Positions 51,167 to 62,859 of a stretch of DNA of 64,000 bases are shown here, one piece after another. Source of the DNA: Gymnorhina tibicen. Taxonomy: Eukaryota; Chordata; Aves; Passeriformes; Artamidae. How positions within the stretch are numbered: the first letter of the stretch is position 1; every line of letters begins with the position of its first letter. A program made the position numbers and the translations under genes. The notes below the pieces were generated by a model. The model saw only the letters and a program-made list of their open reading frames with translations. It had not been told where the DNA came from and did not search any database. The stretch spans positions 2,665,890 to 2,729,889 of the forward strand of contig VXAZ01000953.1 in assembly GCA_013399875.1 (NCBI GenBank), written 5' to 3'.

Positions 51167-51190
51167 GGGAGGGGGGGGAGGGGGGGTAGG
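51167..51190 (+). other. G-quadruplex-capable tract
   Basis: G-runs of 3, 8 and 7 bases are separated by single A residues. The two long runs can each be split, giving at least four GGG tracts with short loops. The G-rich strand is the template strand of LSAMP. Confidence 0.6.
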
Positions 51191-53603
51191 CAAGGAGGGA
51201 ATTTTATTCTTTCCAGGGCTTACATATTTTTTAAAGAGGAGATTACAGCAGGAAAAATCAAGGTGTTCAGTGCAGACAACTCAAGTCTACAATGTTTCTT
51301 GTCTCTGGTTCAGAGCCAGAGCCCCGCTGCACTCCCACTGCAGCACATCTGAGCTGATGAGCTCTCCCACCCTGCTGGGGTACATGTGGTAAGGTTGTTA
51401 CTATCAGCAGCCACCTTGAACATACCAAGGCTAGTTGAAAAGTCCAAGCTGAGTAGCATCAGTTTCCATCCAGACTCAGCCATCTCCACATTTTGTTCCC
51501 TGGCACTGCTGGGCTGCTGAGGCCCTCAAACAGGCCTTGCACTGACTGGGAAAGATCCAGAAACACTGAGTAGTCTGGACTGCATGTGATGCAAAACGGT
51601 GCTCCTTGCTTCCTGCCCAGGAAACAGATTGCAATTTGCATAGTGCTGTACCTGAGCTAATAAACTATGATGAACTCTCTCTGGGTCTGCATCCATGGCA
51701 CAAATAATCTTCAGTCTGGATAATTCCCATTATGTATCCTGGCTCTCTCACTCAAGCTGCAATACCTTTTACCTCTGGAAGTCCATCCATGGTGCCAGCC
51801 AGCATCCACTACAAAACTTGCTCTCAATTCTGTCTGTTCCATTCCCAATAAACCAAGCAGCCAACACCACCCATCTCACTTTCACTCTTCAGTTCTTGTT
51901 GTAGGTGAGATAAGAGCAAACCAGCTGGGCAATCCCCACATGCCACTGATCAGCTTGGCAATCTCCTACCATCCTGTTCTACTGCTGCCTCCCTCACAGG
52001 CCCAGCTCCCTCCAGCTCACAGATGGCCCTGTGAGGGCTCAGCTCCTGTGCCATGCCGGGAATGCTACAAGGTCCACCACATCAACTTCTGAGACTGAAG
52101 GGACCAGTCCAGTGTTCAGTTACCCATTTTGAAAATGTGCAAGGTAAAGAAAGAGCAGAGCATATATGTATCATGTGTGTCAATGTGGAACCTGTCAAGG
52201 CCCAACACAACTCGCAGGACACAGAGTTACAGACACTGGGTTTTCACCTTATTGGGCATCCAGCAGGCTGCCTTTTCACACCTATCAGACAAGTCTGAAT
52301 GAACACTCCACTATAAGAAAGAGGAAAAAGGTCTTTGAGTTAAGCAGTTGATAGAACAAGGATTTCAATTGTTAATATAGCAGAAGACTTCCTCACGTGT
52401 CTTCCACCAGTATTTGCATCACAGCAGAAATAATACAAGGCAAGAAAGAAAAACGCTTTAAAGAATATGGCTCTTTGTCAGACTGGAAGTATTAGCTGTG
52501 ATTCGGAAATTAATGACAGCATAAAAATCTATTAAGGCATCTAGACTGTCTCTCAAGGGACCTTTTCAAGCTTGTAGTGCATGGATTATTCTCCAGGGCT
52601 CTGCCCAGCCAAACTTCAGATATCCCAAATGACAGCAATTCCACCACGATTCTTAACAAAGCTGTATCACCACCTAATCTTTCTTCCATTAAGTATTTTT
52701 CCTCTCCTGCCAATTTTTTCTTTCCTCCTCCAAATTTTCTATCATGAGAGACTCTTCTAGCTCTGAGTCCATACTAGACAATTCTTCATGCCTTCCCAGT
52801 ATGCCTACATCATTAGCATAGCTCCTCTTTAGTCATTTAGCCAAAACAGCTATATATTTAGCTCTCACAAGCATTCTTCATAAGTCAGTCCCTCCAGCCC
52901 CTTAATCATTCTCCTTGCAATCCTCTGAATTCCCTCTAATTTTGTTTACATCTTTCTGGAATTGAAGTGCCCGGAACCAAGTGCTGTAAACAACAACAGC
53001 TCGTTATCTGGCTAGACTGTAATTCTGGTGATCACAGCACAGGCCCTGCACATGCCACGCACACACAGACACGCACATGCTCGTCCTCTGGTTCAGACAC
53101 AGCATCACTACAGGACATGAGTTCTGCTCACTGGAGATTCCCTCCTCCACGGTGATATCAGCTGGGTCTCTTCCAAGGAAATCCAATTCCATACAAAAGT
53201 GAGGGCAGATCTTAAGTACAGCACTTTCAGCTGCCTGCAGGCTCAAGACAGACACCAGCTACTGGCTGCACTCAGGTTAAATTTTCAAGTTTTTGATAAC
53301 ACCTATAAAGGCCACAGTTTGCAAAACTTTTTTGTTTTAGATGACAGTTGAGACTTTGATGTAGTCTTATGACAGCAGATAACACATCACAGGAAAGCCT
53401 TTAAGCACTTGTGCCTTAATCTGTTCTTGAAACTCAAGCTGGAATTTTTCCAACAAAACATCTTTTTATTCTTTATTAGAAAAATGCCATTTTGGTGAAG
53501 CAGAAATGTTCTGCAAAGATCTTTCCTTTGCTTCAACAAACTTCTGGAGAACTTGAGAAAGAGTTCAGAAAGAAACCTATCAAGGTTTCCGCCACCTCTC
53601 AAG
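51191..53603. other. Intronic DNA, no recognised element
   Basis: No supported gene or repeat. A CA-containing stretch at 53053-53085 is too interrupted to be called a microsatellite. Confidence 0.5.
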
Positions 53604-53718
53604 ACAGAATCACAGAATATTCTGAGCTGGAAGGGACCCACAAGGATCACTGAGTCCAACTCTAAAGTGAATGGTCCATACGGGGATCAAACCCACAACC
53701 TTGGCATTATTATCACCA
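53604..53718 (-). mobile_element. tRNA-Ile-derived, CR1-tailed SINE (TguSINE1-like), 5'-truncated
   Basis: On the minus strand, GGTGATAATAATGCCAAGG and then GTTGTGGGTTTGATCCCC and GTATGGACCA match the anticodon-to-acceptor half of tRNA-Ile (B box GGTTTGATCCC). A CR1-type tail follows: AGAGTTGGACTCAGTGATCC, TTGTGGGTCCCTTCC, CAGAATATTCTGTGATTCTG. The first ~30 tRNA bases including the A box are missing. This head-tail combination is the organisation of TguSINE1, described from songbirds, so it suggests a passerine source. Confidence 0.8.
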
Positions 53719-56700
53719 AGGAAAGGTGCCAGCTCCACAAGAAGGTTTCCTCTAGATCAAGATCACCCTAAGCCTCTCCCTGTAGCAATTTCAAAACCTC
53801 TTCCCACTTAGCATCCCCAGGTCTGAAAGAATTACAGAGCTATTACTCCTGTGTGCGGCAAAGAAAGCAGAGCCTTGAAGTCTTCTGTCTCCCCAATGCG
53901 TTTCACGTGGCCATTCCTCCTTCACAGCAGCCACAACGAAGCTTCAGCATCCAGGAGAGCTTGAGGTGTGTCTTGTTTCAATTTTTGTGGTGGTTTGGTT
54001 CATTTTGGTCAGCAGGAAGAAGAGAAAGAGACCAAAAACACTTGGGGTTGACCAGGGGGATGAGCAGAGCCTACATGTGGGAGTCTTGTGAGGTTCCTCG
54101 AAGCCTGAAGAAAAGGTTGCTGCTACAAAGATTTAAATCAGGATAGACAGAGCAAGGCCAGCCAGAATGGCCTTTTCTTTCTTTTCTCTCTGCACACAGC
54201 AGGCCAAAGGAGAAGGAAGACTGTACTGCTGACCGTAGCTCTAGGTCCCTCTGGGGCAATGCCACAGCTCATTTACCTCATGCTGCAGCTGGACTTTTTT
54301 TTTAATCAACATCCCAATCTGTCGCAGCTCTGTGGCTGCTGGATAGTACACAAACCAGTCACCAGTAGGCACCTAGGATACATGAAAATGGAGGAAAGCT
54401 TATGTACCCTCACCTTAGCCCCCACCATTTCCTGCCTTCCCTCCCTTAGCTGGCCTAGGCTACAGACAGCTCTTACACCACTTGAGCTAGCACGATTAAT
54501 TTTCTTTTTCTTTGAATCACCGAGAAATTAGTGTTCATAAAAACCCTAACCTCAATACAACTCAACTCTTCCAGACAAATAGCTTCCCTACCTCTACAGG
54601 AGATCTAGAAGTGCATAACATCTCACGAGGGCAGGCCTGCAGTCAGGTCTATCCTGCTCAGCTACCAAAACTGAGACTGGACAGAACACAGCCACACTGG
54701 ACAGAGCCCATGCTGTTGAGGAAGTTAAACCAGCAAGGCTGTGTTAATGCAGGTGCAGCCAGAGTACAGACTGGCTGGTTTACTGCTTCAGGCTGCATCC
54801 AGCTCATAAAATAGCATAGCTACGCAAGGAAGGTGGGCTCAGTCAGGTCGTACCATTTTTTAATATGTTGATCTCATTAAAAAACAATGCAACTTGTGCA
54901 TGTAAGAAAGCCTCCTTTTATCCTTTTCTTTCTATTCCCAGAAACTCTCCCATGAAAGTGTAGGAGTCAAACATGTCCTTTCCACTCTCCAGGCTGTATT
55001 TCTTGCCCAGGTGACCAAAGCGTGACTAAGTTACCACCTTACACTGAGGCTATCACAGAAAGATGAGGAGGGGTAGCCAAGCCACAGAAACAATTCTGTT
55101 TCACTGCAACAATCTCTTGCTGTGTCAAGATAGGATGCAAATGTGCTATGAATAATGGTCACTCCAAAAGCACACATAGCTACACGGGCATTCCTATCAG
55201 CAATCAGGCAGCATTTACCTCCTGCACTAGCATTCACGACGAGTCCCTTGCACAAAACACAACTCTGGACCAGATTTATTAACATTTCTCAAGCATCTTT
55301 TCCACACAACTTGTGCATTTTCTGTCACGTGCACACACTCAAATACACGTGCATGCGTATATATCATCTTGTGTTCCAGACATGCACCTTCCCAAAAGCC
55401 AAGGAAGAGCTGTTCAAAGGCCATACCTCCATGCACAGATCACATATACAGGCACAAATAAAACTGGGTGCTTCGATCCCATTGTACAAAGTACCTTTAC
55501 AAAGCAAAGAGTAGACACTCATTATATGAAGATGTACCAGCATGACAAAAGTCTAAACGCATTTACACATCAAAAATTCCACAGATGCCCCTTTAAACAA
55601 CCCCTCCTTCCTGCAGGCAAAACCTTACCAGCAAACTCCTCCTTTTTCAGACACTCAGGTATTTATGCCCCCAGTCAGCCTCTCCAACATCCACACAGGG
55701 GGAAGTCAGGTAACAGTGCACTGGCTGCAAGGCTCATGATCAGTAAGGCTCTTGTTCTCATGATGGAACTTTGGGTCAGCTGCTGAGGGTCAAGCACAGC
55801 CAGGCTCCAAGCAGGTGCAGCAACCAGAGCGCATGCAGAAGAATATTAATAGTTATTGTCCTAGCAGGTTGTAAGGATTAATTGGTTCTGGCCTGAAACT
55901 CCCCATCAATGTAAGTGCTAAGGGGCAGAGGGGAGGGAGCTGTGATTACACACTTACATTGCATACTCATATGCTATTGATTTCCCAGTTGGAAAGGCCC
56001 ACAGCCTTTCGTTTGTCTCCTTGCTTGCTCCCTTCCTCCCTCCCTCATCCCACTGCTCCTGGCCTGCCTGCCACATCTTCCTTCTCCCAACAGCCCAATC
56101 ACCATCTCCAGAAAAAGGAGAGGGACACCCTTTTTTTGGGAGAGCTCTGCCAAACTGGAAAGAAATGCAGAAACCTGCATCCACGAGGTCACACAGAGGC
56201 AGACTCTAGGGAAGGGAACAAATTTCAAGAACTAACCATCTTCAGCGGAGTTTCTTTTGGATGCTTTATATAACCTAGGGGCTGCAAAAGCCAGACCATG
56301 AGCCCACAGCTGTGATTACACTCACCTTTGCTTTAAGCCAAAACCCCTCCTCTGAAGCCTGCCTTTCTCATGCTATCTTTTTTTAAATAAAACAAACAAA
56401 CCCATCCAAAAAAACCCACAACACACCAACCTGCCTTAATTGGATATGTTTACACCCTTGCATTGCCTCCAAAACCATCTCCTCCCAGAGGTACCATTCA
56501 AAGTCCAGTACCTCTACAGCTGACAACCACTGAAAAATCCTATTTTATGCTTGTGGGTGACAAATAAGCATGGCTAGTGTAAAGGGCCCTTTTCCCTCAG
56601 CATGTAGTCATGTAGAATTTCTTCCCCAGGAACTTTAAAGCTGCAGATATGGCTAGCAAGACACTTCACTGTGAGACAGAATACTCCTTTGGCTCAGAAA

Positions 56701-58959
56701 AATTAGGGTAGCAGCCCTTGTAGTGCTATTCCTTTTCTTTCCATGCAGGTGAGCAGGGCAATGCTGCCACACAGGCAGGCAACCTACTGGAGGGAGCTCA
56801 CAGGGAAATTCCTCAGCTTCCAGGAAATTCTGCATCAGCCAAAGCACCACAGTGCAATGGCATAGCACAGAATAAAGCCTGGGCTTCTTTTCCTGGGGCC
56901 TATTTCTGTAAGAACCATGTACTCCAAGCATTTTTTTTCTTCCCTTCCATGATGACTGCCCTTTGCTTACACCAGGAGAGGGCTGTGTTTCACATGCCCT
57001 TAACTCCCTCTCAGAGTGAGACAGGATGGTCTGTGCTTGATATTTTTGATTTTATCATGGATAATTCAACAGCAGGAAGAGCACATCAGCTGCCAAAATA
57101 ATTGCTCTTTGAGTGTGAACAGCAGATGAAACTGTTATGCACCTTTTTAAGGAAAAGGGGATACCAAAGGGGCAAAGATTCATGCTTCCTATGGGAACCA
57201 CAGACAGCAAAACCCTGCATCCTTCCAGCAGCACCCAACACACAAAGGAGACAATATTTGGCAAAACACATCCCCACGTTCAAAGGCACACGTGAAAGAT
57301 TTTCCCCAGACTCTTCCAGGATATCTTTGTCTGGTACCCTTGTAGACTACACTCAGCTCATCCAGTCCTTTAACATCCTAACATCAGCTGTTGCCTCAGC
57401 TGATCCTCTTCCACAAGAAACCCCATCAGGTGTTCTGATGTGCCCAGAAAAAGGGCACCCCTTGCCCTTACTCTTCATCAGCTTTTGCCACCTGTCCTCA
57501 CTTTACAGCACACAGGAGAGCAAGCAGTGGTACAGCTCCTCATCACCTGCCCAGCCCCACCGGCCCCTCCAGGCAACTGCACACAACGCCCAGCTGCTGC
57601 TGTGGGCCCTGTACATCAACATCCCTTGTCTAACCTGTTCCTGAGCAACTCAGTCTTGCACAGGGTAAATCTGCTGGGGGAAGGGTCCAGGCCTCACCAG
57701 CAAGGCAAGGGCCTTGGCTCACTCAAGGCTTACAGGAGGCACAGGCAGCACACAGAAAGGTGTGCACTCCTAAAGCACTGGCTCTGCCAGCAGCCTAGGA
57801 CAAGAGCAGCCGTATTCCCCACCCCGACTGGAAGGAGCTCTATTGATAGTGGAAGAAAAAAGGAAGTGAAAAGAGTAGCTATAAAAGAGCACGTCTCCTC
57901 CTCAGACCATTAGCATACACATAAGTGTGCTCCAAGGCTGAAAAGGTGTGCCCAAAAACATTGGGAACTGGGTTTTTTGTTACAGAACTAGTAAAACTCT
58001 TGCGTGAGAAAAGAGCTCTGAGACTAAAAGATGAAGCAAATTTTCACTTACCATAACAAAGCCTTCTGGGCAGGTAGCTGAGTGCTGAGATTCATAACAG
58101 CTAGAGGAAATGGTTTCTTACTCATGTAATTATTGACACAAATGGTCAGCAATCACTGGAACAGAACTGGAAGAAACACTTGGGATATCATTTCAATGCT
58201 CCCCGTTTGCAGATAAAAAGCCTTCTCCACTTCTTCCCCATCCTAAGCCTACAAGTGTTTTGTTTTACGTATTGAACCTCTTCATCATTTAAGGGAATGC
58301 AAGGCAGCTGAGTGAGTTGTCACCTCATCAATACAGTCCAGCCTATGAGAGCTTTCCCTTGCCTTACTCAAGGAGAGAGAACTAGAAACAGATAGGAAGA
58401 AAAGTATATTCAGGAGAGCAGGAAAAGTCTTTTTTTTCTCTCCAGTTGGCAGTATCTAAATGCTATCCAACTGCATCACAATCGCCCCATGCTGTTCCCC
58501 ATACACCACAATGTCACCACTGGCACACACAGTGCTGCTCCTCCCTCTCTTCTCCCCATCCATTACACATTATCAGCACAGAAACACTCGGGTACACGCT
58601 TCCATCCATATAGATTGCACATACCTCACGCATTAACAAACACATCATTTTTCACCCCCGCATTGCCCAGTAACGTTATAAAACATGAGACTTCACAGAT
58701 AATATTTGTGCTGTGTACCAACCTAAAGCATCCTATTTCACTTACCCGACTGCTTCTGTGATTTCTTTCATCAGACTCATTCCCCATTTAAGAACACCCT
58801 TGAGCAGCTCAAAAAATAACATTAGAAATAAATGCTTCCAGTACTATGCAGGCCAGTTCTGCATGTCCTTTCCTAAACCATCTACTCCACTAAATTGGCT
58901 ACGGAGGTATCTTAATTTTCTTTTTTAAAACACCAAGTCTTCTACAATTAACCAATTAG
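53719..58959. other. Intronic DNA, no gene recognised
   Basis: It includes the longest open frame of the window (57102-57644, 180 codons, plus) and overlapping frames of 157 codons, none with a recognisable domain. CACGTG E-boxes occur at 55326-55331 and as ACACGTGCATG near 55346. No ERV or LTR structure was found. Confidence 0.5.
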
Positions 58960-59260
58960 GTGGGGTTGTAGGGGAGGTTCATTAAAACAAGCTGGGATTT
59001 TTTTAGCAAATCGCTGATTTGAAACAGCTGCTATTTTTCAAGGGAAAGGATTTGTTTAGAAGAATTTTCAACGTAAAGCAATGCTGACGGAAATGTATAA
59101 TTTGTCAAGGCATTCATTTTTTAAAATAAAATGCTCAGGGTGAGGAAATAAAAATTAATTTTCATATTGATAGCTAAGTTAGAGTAATAGTAGGTAAAAG
59201 TGCAAACATCAACACAAAAATTCTTCTAAATTATCTAAGTGCAAGTTTTTATAGACCCTA
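58960..59260. promoter_or_regulatory. Candidate AT-rich conserved non-coding element
   Basis: It contains TTAGCAAATCGCTGATTTG, GCTATTTTTCAAGGG, AACGTAAAGCAATGCTGACGG and AAAAATTAATTTTCATATTG. It is repeat-free and lies directly beside the CpG-rich block. Untested. Confidence 0.3.
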
Positions 59261-59807
59261 ATCATTTGCTTCTCCTCCCCATCCTCATGCACCCAATTTT
59301 TGATTTGGGGGGAAAAAAAAGGAAAAGAAAAATTCATCTTTACAGTTCATTTCAACAATCTGATCTCTTTCAGAAGCTTTGAGGCACATTGTGCTAAGAA
59401 ACGAAACCATTTGAGGGAAAAGCTGCGGCATGCCACTAGAAAACCCTAGATAATCCCACCCACCAGCAGTGCTGGGGTGTGTAGGTTCTTTTATTCCTCC
59501 AGCCCCCACAGGGCAGGAAGGCCAGTGCACCATGCAGGAGGAGCAACCATCCCGCCTCCGAGCCACCTGCCTCCCAAACAGGACTGGAAGTGCAGCAGCG
59601 GAGAAACGCGAGAATCCTAAGCCACAAAATTGAGGAAACATAGTGATCAGGGGAAAAAGATAAAATCCTCTGTGCAGGACTTGGAGCATCTAACCTACGG
59701 GGGAAGGAGCAAAGGCTGACTCTGTGCCAAAGCCCCTGAGGCCAGGCAGGCAGGGGACAGGCAACCCTTTGCATCCTGCCTGGCAGAGGCGCTGGAGGAG
59801 GCAGCCT

Positions 59808-60064
59808 GCGCTGGCCGCTTGGCACCGCGGAGCCCATCGCTCTCCCGCCAGGCTCAGCTGCGCTTCCTCCCCGCACCCCAGCGCCTGCTATTCAGCCTCG
59901 GCTCGGCCCGGCAGTGCCAGCAGCGCTCCCCTTCTCCCCCACGCCCGGTGGCTTTGGGAGAGTGGAGAAAGAAAAGGAGCTGCTTTTGCGGTCACCGGTA
60001 CACCCCCAAGTGGACAGCGAGGAAAAGAGGAGAGAGGGCACGGACAAGTTTTGGATAGCTCGCA
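59808..60064. promoter_or_regulatory. CpG-rich block in intron 1
   Basis: I count about 20 CpG dinucleotides in about 257 bases, far above the rest of the intron, in GC-rich DNA with GCGG and CCCGG motifs. It starts about 2.8 kb downstream of the LSAMP exon. It could be an alternative LSAMP promoter or exon, a promoter of an antisense non-coding RNA, or a CpG-rich enhancer. Overlapping frames (59436-59876 minus, 59724-60113 plus) have GC-driven compositions and no recognised domain. Confidence 0.5.
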
Positions 60065-61179
60065 GAGGTGTAGGCTCAGCTGTTTGGCTCTGGAGGTCTT
60101 GGAAGCGTTCTGACTGGGGTCACTGCCTGTCAAAGCCAATACTGCCGTTTCCTGGGGTAAAAGCTCTACAGAGTTGTGCTCAGCAGGGTTAGAGAAGTGT
60201 TCAAGGCTTGTTACCATGGCTTTCAGTGAAAAACAATTAATTTGAAATAAATATTGTGGGGGAAGGGGGGAGTTGTTGGTTTGTTGGGTGTTTTTAAGGG
60301 CACAATACTTTCCCACCCCTTTTTAACTCCTTCAAATATCTTCCGGCTTGCTTCAGGCACTGCCCTGCTCCTCCCATGCAGCCCCAGTATTCCTTATTCC
60401 CCATTCTCTCACCCTTCAGATCAGAGAGAAGAAATTACTGCTGGCTATGAAACTAGATTCAGCAGTGCTCTGGTTTATATCATGTCTGAAGTTTGGGAGC
60501 AGTAGAAAAAGCAGCTCCAGGTTTACAAACACTCATACAACACCACACCACCTTATCCCATCTCAAAACCTAGCGAGGGCAACTGCATTGCCTCTGCCTT
60601 CTCTGAGGGTACCTGATAATACAGACCTCAAAAGACCTTTCCTGAAGCCTTCAAACGAGAATAGATGTGGCTGATACAACTGTGGCAATACTAACTCACT
60701 GAAACAGAAGGTAAAAGCCTGGCCATGCCTGTAGCCTGGCATAAGCTCCAGCTTCTAAGGACAGACCAAAACGGCTCCTGGCTGTGCTAGCATCGGGATG
60801 CTCTGGCCACAACTCAGGGAAGGCTTGTGACTTGAAAACACTGCGTGGAGAAAGCGCTGTGGTCTACAGGCTAGGAAACATGCATCAGAAAGACAGGCGA
60901 TGTTCAGAGTCAATGCAACTTGCCAATGTCCATCTTTCTTGACAGTTCTCTGTCTAATCCTCCAGAGCAGGGGGAAGTTCACATCAAGCTACACAACTTC
61001 ACTGCTGACGTTATCTACTTATGTTACACAGGTACCGGTTCTCCTTTTACCCCACGTACAACCTATGTGCAGGAGAAGATCCTCCTCCCCTCTCAGAAAT
61101 AGCCACTTCACAGCAAGGAAGGAAGTCAGCTGGAAGGTGCTGATGTTGGATTCACAGTCCAGACTTCAGAGAATGTAAG
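60065..61179. other. Intronic DNA, no recognised element
   Basis: A short G-rich run (60258-60271) is the only local oddity. No coding support is seen. Confidence 0.5.
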
Positions 61180-61990
61180 TTGAGCGAAAATATGTGACAG
61201 TGAAAAGCGTGTGTACGAGACCCAGAAATGGGAGAAGTGAGACTGTATGAAAAGGAGCACTCAGTAAATGTGAGAAGGTGGCAAAAAATGAGGGATTTCA
61301 TAGTGAGGGGTTGCAGGAGTGACAGGTGTGAGGCTGCAATAGAAAGCATGTGTGTGACAGGGAGCCTGCCTGCACGGGAATTTGCTTAGTAGACACAAAA
61401 TAGAAGAGAACAATACATGCAAGACTGTGTGTAAAAGTAGGAGCTAAGGGGAAGTGAGGATGCTGTGACTGGCATATCTCCATGCATGGCACTCCTGCAC
61501 TAATATGTACTAGAGTGAGAAAAAAGCACTGTGAAAAAAGCCATGTGTGAGCGAGATATGCTCCAAGGGTGCAGCTCACTGCAAATGCAAGACTGCGAGG
61601 CACAGAGTAGGCCAGACAGAGTACATCCGTGTTCTTTAGTTATATATTCACCTATGTGCGTGTATGTGTGCACACACAGGCTTACAAGGCTAGTGCAGCA
61701 GGATAGGCAAGGGATTTTAATATGCAAGCGACCTCGAACACTAGTGTTCAGGATGGAGGCTTGAAGGAGGGAGGGGGGAAAAGGGGAAAGGAGAACGTGA
61801 GCACAAGAGAAGCAGACTCTCCAGGAATTGCATGTGCTAGGGAGCTAGAACTGTATGTGCCAGAGTGAGTTTATTCATCTTGCCTGCTATATCCCTCAGA
61901 GTGTGTGTGTGTGTGTGTGTTCGTCCCGGACCACTGATGTGTGTGAGTGAGTGTGGATCATGCACAAGCTGCAGTTTTGAAGGCTATGAT
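61180..61990. repeat. Decayed GTG/GA-rich simple sequence
   Basis: Phrases such as TGTGACAG, GTGAGAA and GTGTGTGACAGGG recur irregularly over about 800 bases. The stretch leads into a pure (GT)n run at 61901-61921 and a GTGTGTGAGTGAGTGTGG tail. It looks like an expanded and mutated simple repeat. On the LSAMP transcript it is CA-rich and lies 0.9-1.6 kb into the intron. Confidence 0.55.
61901..61921. repeat. (GT)n microsatellite
   Basis: Ten uninterrupted GT units, likely polymorphic. Confidence 0.93.
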
Positions 61991-62324
61991 TATAAGTACA
62001 TGTGTGACATGTATTAATACATACAGCATGGAATGCATTAACCCTTAACTCCTGTTTACAGAAAGCATCTCAAAACCAGCTAGCATGCCTGTCATCACTT
62101 CAAACTAAATTCCATACTCACACTTGGCTCTTAAAGCAAGAGACCCAGCTGGCAATTCTCCACTGAAAAAACCCCATACCCAACAAATTTTCTTCTCCTG
62201 TCTTTCCTCCATCACTCTCTCTCTCTTTTTTTTTTCCCCCCGGTATAGAGGGGAAGGACATAGTGTTTTCGCAGACAGACCAGAGGCAGAGAGATTCCTC
62301 TAACCTCCCCCTCTCTGGACAAAA

Positions 62325-62393
62325 CCAAAATAAAAATAATAAAAAACCCACAAAACAAAACAAACAAACAAACAAATAAAACCAAAAGAAACT
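62325..62393. repeat. A-rich (AAAC)n low-complexity repeat
   Basis: AAAC and AAAT units in tandem, with the cleanest part at 62351-62378. On the LSAMP transcript this is a U-rich (GUUU)n stretch about 400-470 bases into the intron. Confidence 0.85.
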
Positions 62394-62651
62394 TAACACT
62401 TATCTCCTCAGGAAGGTAAAGAATCGAGGAGAATCAGTACTTGTGATGCAAAGTGCTGAGAAACAGCGGTTGTGGATGGAGAGGATACCCACCTTCACCC
62501 ACCACCTTTGCAAATCTTAACTGTACTCCCCCCACCAACTCCCCCTCTGCAAAAGCATAAATACAGCAGCAAAGTCAGTCACATGCAGTGCCCTCTAACC
62601 ATAGGATTCACCAGCAGCGATCTCTCCTTGGCTTATTTCCTGAGGCAAGGA

Positions 62652-62684
62652 GGGGGGGGAAGGTTTGGAGGGGAAAAGGGGGGG
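62652..62684 (+). other. G-run cluster, possible G-quadruplex
   Basis: G-runs of 8, 4 and 7 bases lie 109-141 bases inside intron 1 on the template strand. A quadruplex needs one loop of about ten bases, so it is weaker than the tract at 51167. Confidence 0.4.
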
Positions 62685-62785
62685 AGAGGAAGCTCCAGCT
62701 TCCAGCTCCATGTTTCAGGCCATCCTTAGTCCATCAGCCTCAATTAAAGCAGAAGGGTTTGAGGAGGTTGCAAGAAAGAACTCAC

Positions 62786-62796
62786 CACATACCTTG
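62786..62796 (-). other. LSAMP: 5' splice site of LSAMP exon 1
   Basis: Read on the minus strand, the exon ends CAAG and the intron begins GTATGTGG, with the GT at 62792-62791. This is a good donor: AAG before the junction and GTATGT after it. It splits a glycine codon after its first base, so it is a phase-1 intron, as expected for this family. Confidence 0.8.
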
Positions 62797-62859
62797 CAAG
62801 GAGAAGAGGGACAGGAAGAATCCCAGCACCCAGATACTGTGCAGCCAGTAGGTCCTCAT
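62793..62859 (-). CDS. LSAMP: LSAMP first coding exon (1a-type), signal peptide, partial CDS
   Basis: The minus strand has an ATG at 62859-62857 followed by 22 codons and one extra base before a GT donor. The peptide begins MRTYWLHSIW, continues with a hydrophobic core VLGFFLSLF and ends SLQ, with a glycine codon split across the junction. I recognise this as the alternative N-terminus of limbic system-associated membrane protein; the mammalian form, from memory, has Val where this has Ile9. LSAMP is a GPI-anchored, three-Ig-domain IgLON adhesion protein on neurons, and this exon supplies the ER signal peptide. The phase-1 end fits the known IgLON layout, where the next exon starts the mature protein after the split glycine. 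The start context has A at -3, and no in-frame or out-of-frame ATG lies upstream in the predicted leader. The other LSAMP first exon (MVRRVQPDRK type) and all Ig-domain exons are outside the window. Confidence 0.86.

Larger units (their letters stand above)
1..62792 (-). other. LSAMP: LSAMP intron 1 (5' part)
   Basis: Everything left of the exon-1 donor is intron sequence of the minus-strand LSAMP gene; the intron continues past position 1. No exon with recognisable protein similarity is seen on either strand. LSAMP genes are known to have very long first introns, so a 62-kb stretch with no second exon is expected. The entries below list what this intron contains. Confidence 0.8.

Noticed and set aside
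53604..53718. A functional tRNA-Ile gene
   Set aside because: Only the 3' half of the tRNA is present and it runs straight into a CR1 tail, so it is a truncated SINE.
57102..57644. 180-codon plus-strand open frame, the longest in the window, with an overlapping 157-codon frame at 57440-57913
   Set aside because: No domain, signal or family resemblance; composition is typical of GC-moderate intronic DNA; no splice or promoter context. A chance frame of this size is expected somewhere in 64 kb read in six frames.
57390..57910. Possible endogenous retrovirus or LTR fragment
   Set aside because: No terminal repeats, primer-binding site, polypurine tract or gag/pol motifs are visible.
59436..59876. 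146-codon minus-strand frame in the CpG-rich block, same strand as LSAMP
   Set aside because: Length is explained by GC-rich DNA having few stop codons. The protein shows no recognisable domain or IgLON signal peptide. The block is kept only as a possible regulatory or alternative-start region.
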